This document shows, one piece after another, positions 1 through 5,380 of a stretch of DNA of 10,210 nt. Every line of letters begins with the position of its first letter. The stretch's first letter is position 1. The stretch is from a bacterium (GTDB lineage Bacteria; Planctomycetota; UBA11346). The position numbers were made by a program, and so were the translations under genes. The notes beneath the pieces are model-generated. The model had not been told where the DNA came from and ran no database searches. It worked only from the letters and a program-made list of their open reading frames with translations. The DNA is taken from NCBI GenBank assembly GCA_020049615.1, contig JAIFKN010000119.1, positions 1-10,210 on the forward strand, given 5' to 3'.

Positions 1-551
1 GCTGCATCCGCAAGGCGACCCGGCTGAAGCTCGATGTCCACCTGATGATGAGCGATCCGATGCGCTACGCCGCGGACTTCCGCACGGCCGGTTCGGATCT
101 CATCACCATCCACGTCGAGGCGGTCGGCCAGCGGCGCATGGCGGCGGCGATCAAGGACCTGCGCGCCCTCGGCTGCCAGGTCGGCCTGGCGTTCAATCCG
201 GACACCGATCCCCGCCTGTGGTTCACCTGGTTCGACCAGGTCGACCTGGTGATGTTCATGACCGTCTATCCCGGATTCGGCGGGCAGGCCTTCATCCCCG
301 AGGTGCGCGACTACGTCCGCGCCACCCGGGCGCGCTTCCCCAAACTGCCGATCCAGGTCGATGGCGGGATCAACCGCGAGACCATCCCGACCATCGTGGC
401 CGACGGCGCCGACCGCCTGATCTGCGGCAACGCCTTCTTCCATGACCCCGATCCGGCGGGCTTCCTGCGCTGGGCGGAGAGCATTGCCCCGCGATTGCCT
501 CAGGGGGTCGGGGGGATTGCCGCTCCATTGCCCCAGGGGTTAGGGTCGTGA
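1..551 (+). CDS. rpe: Ribulose-phosphate 3-epimerase, 3' part (5' end outside window)
   Basis: This enzyme interconverts D-ribulose 5-phosphate and D-xylulose 5-phosphate in the cytosolic pentose phosphate pathway. The gene enters the window already open; the reading frame starts at base 3. What is visible is the second and larger part of a TIM barrel. It includes DVHLMMSDP, with the metal-binding histidine encoded at 39-41; the family signature MTVYPGFGGQ; and QVDGGIN, whose catalytic, metal-binding aspartate is encoded at 360-362. The last strand and phosphate-binding region reads LICGNAFFHDPD. The N-terminal histidine and aspartate metal ligands lie outside the window. The conserved barrel should end near AESI (about base 485). 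The last 20 or so residues (from APRLPQGV on) are Gly/Pro/Leu-rich, do not look like the family, and are encoded by repeat sequence that also supplies the stop codon. Family identity is secure; whether the tail matters is unknown. Confidence 0.93.
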   Translation, partial: CIRKATRLKLDVHLMMSDPMRYAADFRTAGSDLITIHVEAVGQRRMAAAIKDLRALGCQVGLAFNPDTDPRLWFTWFDQVDLVMFMTVYPGFGGQAFIPEVRDYVRATRARFPKLPIQVDGGINRETIPTIVADGADRLICGNAFFHDPDPAGFLRWAESIAPRLPQGVGGIAAPLPQGLGS

Positions 552-675
552 TGCCATGTTGGATCAGCAGGTGAGGTCGGCCTTCATCATTGGATGCGCA
601 CGTCAACCCCACCTGACGTTCCATCGCCACGACCCTAACCCCCAACCCCTAACCCCTAACCCCTAGTGGCAATGG
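525..675. repeat. 151-bp imperfect inverted-repeat element spanning the rpe-dgt junction
   Basis: The ends are an 8-bp perfect inverted repeat, CCATTGCC at 525-532 and GGCAATGG at 668-675. Inside, GGGGTTAGGGTCGTG (536-550) pairs perfectly with 628-642 over 15 bp. A third pair, 568-581 with 602-615, matches with two mismatches and one wobble. The right arm is longer because it carries a heptamer array (633-665). The element covers the rpe stop codon and two of the three possible dgt start codons (666 and 672). I see no transposase and no clear target-site duplication. It could be a MITE-like or REP-like mobile repeat, or a structured intergenic region acting as a terminator for rpe. The pairing is directly visible; its nature is inference. 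Confidence 0.75.
633..665. repeat. CCCTAAC heptamer tandem array (telomere-like, G-quadruplex potential on minus strand)
   Basis: Four full 7-bp units lie at 633-639, 640-646, 647-653 and 654-660, followed by a partial unit ending CCCTAG. The second unit is the variant CCCCAAC. Read on the minus strand this gives four G-tracts of 3 to 5 bases separated by TTA or TT, a standard intramolecular G-quadruplex pattern. It sits 12 to 45 bases before the preferred dgt start, where a Shine-Dalgarno sequence would be expected; none is visible. Confidence 0.85.
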
Positions 676-677
676 TC

Positions 678-1796
678 ATGATTGACCGCACCGCCGTCGA
701 AAGCCGCGAAGACGCCTGCCTGGCGCCGGTCGCCATGCGCAGCGCGCTGTCGCGCGGTCGCGCCTTCGGCACCCAGCCCGACTCCTTCCGCACCGGCTTC
801 CAGCGCGATCGCGACCGCATCGTCCACGCCCGCGCCTTCCGCCGCCTGCAGGGCAAGACCCAGGTGTTCATCGACGGCGAGGGCGACCACTTCCGCATGG
901 CGCAGGTGGCACGCACCGTCGCCCGGCGCATGGGCCTCAATGAGGATCTGGTCGAGTGCGTCGCGCTGGTCCACGACCTCGGCCATCCGCCCTTCGGCCA
1001 TCGCGGCGAGGACATGCTCGCCAGCCTGATGGAGCAGCACGGCGGCTTCGAGCACAACCGCCAAGGTTTGCGTGTGGTTGAAGAGCTCGAAGTGCGCTAC
1101 CCCGAGCACCTCGGCCTCGACCTCACCTACGAAGTGCGCGAGAGCATCGTCAAGCACGGCTCGAAGTACGATCCGGCGAAGGTCGATGCGCGTTTCGCCC
1201 CCGGCGAGCGCCCGCTGCTGGAGGCGCAGCTCACCGACCTGATCGACTCGGTGGTCTACGACTGCCACGACATCGACGACGGCCTGCGCGGCGGCTACAT
1301 CGAACTCGGGCAGCTCGCCACCGTCCCGCTGTGGGACGCGGTGTGGCGCGAGGCGGTCGACAACAGCCCGCGTTCAGCTCCGAGCAAACTCATCCTCGAC
1401 CGCGCGCTGCGCAATCTCATGGACGCGATGATCGACGACGCCTGCGCCGCCACGGTCGGCCGCCTGGCCGAGGACGGCGTCGCGGGCCTCGCCGCGGTGC
1501 GCGCCGCGACCCGCCCGCTGGTGGTGCACTCGCCCAGCTTCACTGCCGGCAAGCGCGAGCTGGAGCGCTTCCTGTTCGTGAATCTCTACCGCCACCACGC
1601 GGTCAACGCCGCGTTCCACCGTGCCCGCCGCGTCCTCGCCGAACTGTTCGCCTTCTGGACCGCGCATCCCGACGCCCTGCCGCCCGAGCACGCCGCCCGG
1701 GTCGAACCGGTCGGACTGCACCGCGCCGTCGCCGACTACCTCGCCGGTATGACCGACCGCTTCGCCCTCGACGAATACGGGAGGCTGTGCCGATGA
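678..1796 (+). CDS. dgt: dGTP triphosphohydrolase-like HD-domain protein (372 aa)
   Basis: The family hydrolyses dGTP or other dNTPs to the nucleoside and triphosphate in the cytosol, controlling dNTP pools. Visible family motifs are FQRDRDRIVHARAFRRLQGKTQVF (residues 41-64, given in part), VHDLGHPPFGH with the HD pair at H99-D100, GFEHNRQGLRVVE, and DLIDSVVYDCHDIDDGL with the distal metal aspartate at about D190. The usual relatives read GDHYRTRLTHTLEVAQIAR, but this protein reads GDHFRMAQVAR (about residues 69-79). It therefore lacks about eight residues, including the first metal-ligand histidine. Whether H71 substitutes, or activity is lost, is unknown. ATG 678 is chosen because MIDRTAVESREDACLAPVAMRS lines up without gaps with the family N-terminus. 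GTG 666 and ATG 672 are in-frame alternatives inside the upstream repeat. The stop overlaps the start of the TetR gene, so the two are probably co-expressed. Confidence 0.9.
   Translation: MIDRTAVESREDACLAPVAMRSALSRGRAFGTQPDSFRTGFQRDRDRIVHARAFRRLQGKTQVFIDGEGDHFRMAQVARTVARRMGLNEDLVECVALVHDLGHPPFGHRGEDMLASLMEQHGGFEHNRQGLRVVEELEVRYPEHLGLDLTYEVRESIVKHGSKYDPAKVDARFAPGERPLLEAQLTDLIDSVVYDCHDIDDGLRGGYIELGQLATVPLWDAVWREAVDNSPRSAPSKLILDRALRNLMDAMIDDACAATVGRLAEDGVAGLAAVRAATRPLVVHSPSFTAGKRELERFLFVNLYRHHAVNAAFHRARRVLAELFAFWTAHPDALPPEHAARVEPVGLHRAVADYLAGMTDRFALDEYGRLCR
1779..1784 (+). promoter_or_regulatory. Shine-Dalgarno sequence GGGAGG for the TetR gene
   Basis: GGGAGG lies 8 bases before ATG 1793, inside the last codons of dgt. 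It fixes the TetR start at the ATGA overlap and supports translation of both genes from one message. Confidence 0.7.
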
Positions 1797-2452
1797 GCGA
1801 CTCCGCGACTCCGGCCGTGGGCCGCTGGGCCCCGCATCTCGCGCGCCGCGCCCGCGGCCAGGCCAAGGAGGCGATCCTCGCCGCGGCCGCTGAGCGCTTC
1901 GCCGCCGCCGGCTTCGCCGCCACCACCATCGGCGACATCGCCACCGCTGCCCAGGTCGGCAAGGGTACGGTATACCAGCACTGGCCAGCCAAGGAGGACT
2001 TGCTGCTGGAATGCTGCCTCGCGCACCTGCGGCAGGCGCAGCAGCGGGTTGAGGCGGCGGCCGGCGGCGGTGCCGCCGAGGTCGATCCCTCCACCGCCCT
2101 GCGCCGCGTCGTCGCTGAAGCGCTGGAGGCGGCGGCCGGCGGCGACGGTGCGCAGCAGCGCCTGTTCACCGACCTGCAGCAGGCCCTGGCCGAGCGGCCC
2201 GAGCAACTGGCTGACGCCCGCGCCCGCCTGCGCGAGCTCTACGCCGCCTGGGAGGGCGTGGTCGCCTTCGTCCACCGCAGCGGCGTCGCCCGTGGCGTCT
2301 TCCGCAAGCTGCCCGGCGAGGCGGCGGTGCCGCGCCTGTTCACCGCCCTGGTCGACGGCTTCGCCTGGCAGCGCGCCTTCCGCCACGACGCCGATCCAGC
2401 CAAGGCCGCCGATGAGCTGGCTGCTTTGTTCGTTGCCACGCTGACAGCATGA
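1793..2452 (+). CDS. TetR/AcrR-family transcriptional regulator (219 aa)
   Basis: This is a predicted DNA-binding homodimeric repressor controlled by a small ligand. Residues about 22-72 form the TetR N-terminal domain: a first helix (AKEAILAAAAERFAAAGF), then the helix-turn-helix TTIGDIATAAQVGKGTVYQHW (residues 45-64 or so), then the typical PAKEDLLLECC. The remaining roughly 145 residues are an Ala-rich all-helical region, as expected for the variable ligand-binding and dimerisation domain; its ligand cannot be read from sequence. Length fits the family (usually about 190-220 aa). ATG 1793 overlaps the dgt stop (ATGA) and has a good ribosome-binding site. Targets are unknown. Autoregulation or control of the next operon is possible, but I could not identify an operator; the palindrome at 2483-2575 is larger and differently built than a usual TetR operator. 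Confidence 0.93.
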   Translation: MSDSATPAVGRWAPHLARRARGQAKEAILAAAAERFAAAGFAATTIGDIATAAQVGKGTVYQHWPAKEDLLLECCLAHLRQAQQRVEAAAGGGAAEVDPSTALRRVVAEALEAAAGGDGAQQRLFTDLQQALAERPEQLADARARLRELYAAWEGVVAFVHRSGVARGVFRKLPGEAAVPRLFTALVDGFAWQRAFRHDADPAKAADELAALFVATLTA

Positions 2453-2482
2453 ACCTGCTGTCGGCAGATCGATTCACAGGAG

Positions 2483-2575
2483 ACACAGAGACACGGAGGC
2501 TCGAAGGAGGCCAATTCACCGTACGGGTGAATGAGGGATCCGTTCGAACCCATTCGGGACTCTGTGTCTCTGTGT
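2483..2575. repeat. 93-bp near-palindromic intergenic element with nested hairpin
   Basis: This fills most of the 142-bp gap between the TetR gene and the glycosyltransferase gene. The outer arms 2483-2505 and 2553-2575 pair over 23 positions with one mismatch and two G-T wobbles; their core is ACACAGAGACAC against GTGTCTCTGTGT. A second, perfect hairpin is nested inside: ATTCACC (2514-2520) pairs with GGTGAAT (2526-2532) around a 5-base loop. GTTCGAAC (2542-2549) is a further small palindrome. There is no U-run after the stem, so it is not a textbook intrinsic terminator. A dispersed intergenic repeat (MITE/REP-like), a terminator, or an RNA structure upstream of the operon are all possible. 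Confidence 0.75.
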
Positions 2576-2594
2576 TCGCAGGGGCCGGGGGCTG

Positions 2595-3698
2595 ATGCGC
2601 ATCGTCCACCTCGTCGCTCGGCTGAACGACGGTGGTCCGGCGCGGGTGATCGCGGCGTTGGCCGCCGCTCATCGTGCGGCTGGCCACGAGGTGCGTGTGC
2701 TGGCCGGCGCCTGCGGCCCCGACGAGCGCGATATCGGCGACGAGGTGCTGCCCGGTCTGGTCGAGCGCGTCGCCGGCCTCGGCCGCAGCGTCGCCCCGCT
2801 CGCCGACCTGCGCGCCCTGCTGGCGCTGCGCTGCCGCGTGCGCGAGCTCGCGCCGGATCTGGTCCACACCCACACCGCCAAGGCCGGCGCCCTCGGCCGG
2901 CTGCTCTGCCGGTCGTTGCGCGTCCCCTGTCTGCACACCTACCACGGTCATGTCCTGCACGGCTACTGGGCGCGCCCGGTGCACGCCGCCCTGGCCCTGG
3001 GTGAACGCCTGTGCGCTGGCAACGCCTGGCATCAGGCGCTGACGCCGACGCAACTGCACGAACTGCGCGACTGCCATGGCATCGGCCGGGCTGCGCGTTG
3101 GCGCTGGCTGCCGCCGCCGGTGGCCCGGGTCGTGCCGCGTCCGGCCGCCTGGCATGCCGGGCTGCCCAACGACCGTCCACGGGTGCTGTGGCTGGGCCGC
3201 TTCGCGGCGGTGAAGGATCCCATCCTGTGGCTGGACACGGTGGCTGCCCTGAACGCGATCCGTCCGGTCCATGCCGTGCTGTGCGGCGATGGGGCCCTGC
3301 GCCCCGCAGCCGAGGCCCACGCCGCGAGACTCGGTCTGTCCGCGATCTGGACCGGCTTCGTCCCGGCGGCCGAGGCCCTCGGCTGCGCCGATCTGCTGCT
3401 GATGACCAGCCGCAACGAGGGCCTGCCGCTGTCCGCCATCGAGGCCGCCGGCGCTGGCGTGCCGGTGGTCGCCCCGGCGGTCGGCGGCCTGGCCGATGCG
3501 GCCCGCTGGGGGGTGGTGCGGCCGGCCGGGCGTGATCCCCAGGCCCTGGCCGCGGCCTGCGCCGCCGTCCTGGCCGCGCCGCGACCCCGCCCGCATCCGC
3601 TGGCGCTGGCCTTGGCGGGGCCGAAGCTGGCAGACCGCTACCTCGCCCTCTACCACACCATCGCCGGATGCGCCTCGCCCTCCTCCTCCTCATCGTGA
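2595..3698 (+). CDS. GT4-family glycosyltransferase (367 aa)
   Basis: This is a predicted cytoplasmic or membrane-associated retaining glycosyltransferase that transfers a sugar from a nucleotide donor onto a glycan or lipid acceptor. The N-terminal Rossmann domain opens MRIVHLVARLNDGGPARVI, with the usual Gly-rich turn. It continues with DLVHTHTAKAGALGRLLCR (about residues 88-106) and HTYHGHVLHGYW, typical of GT4 enzymes. The C-terminal donor-binding domain has WLGRFAAVKDP, then CGDG, then the EX7E motif in NEGLPLSAIEAAGAGVPVV, with E275 and E283. The overall fold is GT-B. Donor and acceptor are not predictable; a surface polysaccharide or glycoprotein glycan is likely. The C-terminus (CASPSSSSS) is out-of-family and arises because its last 31 bases also encode the start of the next protein's signal peptide. 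A G-rich stretch at 2581-2591 precedes the start but is only a weak ribosome-binding site. Confidence 0.9.
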   Translation: MRIVHLVARLNDGGPARVIAALAAAHRAAGHEVRVLAGACGPDERDIGDEVLPGLVERVAGLGRSVAPLADLRALLALRCRVRELAPDLVHTHTAKAGALGRLLCRSLRVPCLHTYHGHVLHGYWARPVHAALALGERLCAGNAWHQALTPTQLHELRDCHGIGRAARWRWLPPPVARVVPRPAAWHAGLPNDRPRVLWLGRFAAVKDPILWLDTVAALNAIRPVHAVLCGDGALRPAAEAHAARLGLSAIWTGFVPAAEALGCADLLLMTSRNEGLPLSAIEAAGAGVPVVAPAVGGLADAARWGVVRPAGRDPQALAAACAAVLAAPRPRPHPLALALAGPKLADRYLALYHTIAGCASPSSSSS

Positions 3699-5380
3699 TC
3701 GCATGCCCGAGGGCAGCCGAGATCGCCCTCGAACCGCGTTTCAGTGGCGAGGTCCATGCCGGCGATCTGCTGACCTGGCGGGTGGCGAACGCCCCGGCGG
3801 CCTGGCTGATCGAGGACGTCACGCGGACGCCGCGTCTGACCGTCACCGGCTCTGACGGACGCACCTGGACGCGGCCGTGCTATCTCGACCGCACATGGAA
3901 GCCGGGTGGGGCGGAGGGGGCCGAGTTCACCCCGGTCGGCGAGACGTTCCTGGCGGTGCGCCACGCTGCGCGCGAGGTCGGCCTGCTCAAGGCGACGCTG
4001 TGGGATCCGGCCGGCAAGGCGGTCGCCAGCGCCGAAGTCCGCGTCCTCGACGGCACCCGCCCGCCCGGCCCGCTGCGCGTCTCGACCGACAACCTGCGCC
4101 TGCTGGCCTGGGCCGACGGCACGCCGTTCCTCGCCATCGGACCGAACCTGGCCTGGGCCAATGCGCCTGACCGCGCCGCCGACTTCGCCCGCTACTGCGC
4201 CCTGCTCAAGGCCCAGGGCTGCACCCACGTGCGGGTGTGGCTGGCCTCGTGGTCGGGCAAGCCGTGGGACGAGCAGGGACTGCGCCTCGACCACGCCTGG
4301 CTGACCGACCAGCACCTCGCCGCCGCCCGCGCCAACGGCCTCGCCGTCACCCTGGTGCTCGACAACTTCCACGACATCTGGACCGGCAAGGGCGCGCCCT
4401 GGGGCGCCACCACCGAGGCCCGGGTCAAGGCCTTCGTCGACCAGGGACTGCTGCCGGCCTGGCTCGACCGGCTGCGCTACGCCTTCGCCCGCTGGGGCGC
4501 CGATGACGCGATCGTCATGTGGGAGCCGATCAACGAGATCGACATGCTGCAGCCGATCCGCGAGCGCGCCCTGCCCTGGCTCGAGCAGGCGGTCTCGTGG
4601 ATCAAGCGCGAGGACATGGACCACCGCCTGGTCACCGCCAGTTGGGCCGGCGAGGACTGGGCCCGGGCCATGGCCCTGCCCGGCATCGATGTGGCGCAGA
4701 TCCGCGGCTACGTCTTCGAGTGGACCGCCGCCGACTGGCGCCTGCAGGAAAAGACCCGCGACGCCATCGCCATGTGGCTCGATCCCTTCGCCGAGGCGCA
4801 GAAGCTGGGCAAGCCATTCCTCCTCGCCGAGGTCGGCTACCAGGGCAGCAACGAGGACAACCGCGGCAACCACCTCGACACGGACGGCATGCTGTTGCGC
4901 CAGCTGACCTGGGCCGGCTTCATGCTCGGCGGTTGCGGCAGCGGCATGAACTGGTGGTGGGACGTCTATATCGACAAGCAGCAGCTGTGGGGCGTCTACG
5001 CCCCGCTCGTCAGGATCAGCGCGCGGATCGACTGGAAGGACAAGGAGCTCGCCCCGCTGACCCCCAACCGCGGCGGCGCCATGCGCGTGCTCGGCTGGAC
5101 CAGTCCGACGCAGGCGCTGATCTGGCCGGTGCACACCAACGACACCTGGTACGCCGCCGTCGCCCAGGGCCGGAAGCGCCCGGCGCCGATCGCGCCGGTG
5201 AGCGCCACCCTCGCCGGCTTCGCCAAGGGCGTGGAGTATCGGATCACTCCACTATCGCTGCGCGACGGCTCAGAGGGCCGGACCTGGACGCAGAAGAGCC
5301 AGAAGGACGGGCGTCTCGAGCTGGTCATCCCGCCGGGGACGATCGACCTGGTGTACGCGGTGAAGCGGAACGATCCGTGA
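3668..5380 (+). CDS. Secreted glycoside hydrolase, clan GH-A / cellulase-like (570 aa)
   Basis: This is a predicted exported beta-glycosidase or endoglycanase. Residues 1-17 (MRLALLLLIVIACPRAA) look like a Sec signal peptide with an A-A-E cleavage site, which decides the start despite the 31-bp overlap with the upstream gene. Residues about 18-130 form a beta-rich N-terminal module resembling those found before such hydrolases (DUF5060-like; moderate certainty). The (beta/alpha)8 barrel starts near GTPFLAIGPNLAWA. It contains HVRVWLASW, the acid/base motif WEPINEID with N289-E290, and the nucleophile motif LLAEVGYQ with E388. GMNWWWDVYI is a typical aromatic substrate-site segment. The last 110 or so residues are a beta-sandwich-like tail. 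Both catalytic glutamates are present, so activity is likely; the substrate is unknown. No ribosome-binding site is visible, which fits translational coupling to the glycosyltransferase. Its stop overlaps the next start (GTGA). Confidence 0.88.
   Translation: MRLALLLLIVIACPRAAEIALEPRFSGEVHAGDLLTWRVANAPAAWLIEDVTRTPRLTVTGSDGRTWTRPCYLDRTWKPGGAEGAEFTPVGETFLAVRHAAREVGLLKATLWDPAGKAVASAEVRVLDGTRPPGPLRVSTDNLRLLAWADGTPFLAIGPNLAWANAPDRAADFARYCALLKAQGCTHVRVWLASWSGKPWDEQGLRLDHAWLTDQHLAAARANGLAVTLVLDNFHDIWTGKGAPWGATTEARVKAFVDQGLLPAWLDRLRYAFARWGADDAIVMWEPINEIDMLQPIRERALPWLEQAVSWIKREDMDHRLVTASWAGEDWARAMALPGIDVAQIRGYVFEWTAADWRLQEKTRDAIAMWLDPFAEAQKLGKPFLLAEVGYQGSNEDNRGNHLDTDGMLLRQLTWAGFMLGGCGSGMNWWWDVYIDKQQLWGVYAPLVRISARIDWKDKELAPLTPNRGGAMRVLGWTSPTQALIWPVHTNDTWYAAVAQGRKRPAPIAPVSATLAGFAKGVEYRITPLSLRDGSEGRTWTQKSQKDGRLELVIPPGTIDLVYAVKRNDP

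Noticed and set aside
633..665. A true telomere or chromosome end, or a CRISPR array
   Set aside because: The heptamer array is only about 33 bp, lies between two ordinary genes on continuous sequence, and has no spacers.
2483..2575. A simple TetR operator
   Set aside because: TetR operators are usually short (about 15-25 bp) palindromes; this is a 93-bp stem with a nested hairpin, better explained as a repeat or RNA structure.
2531..3004. Plus-strand frame of 157 codons starting in the palindrome at 2531
   Set aside because: Overlaps the glycosyltransferase gene in another frame, is Arg-rich, and has no recognisable feature.
2239..3864. Minus-strand open frames of 438 and 541 codons opposite the TetR and glycosyltransferase genes
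   Set aside because: Low-complexity Arg/Pro/Gly/Ala composition with no motif; antisense to well-supported genes and running through the palindromic intergenic repeat.
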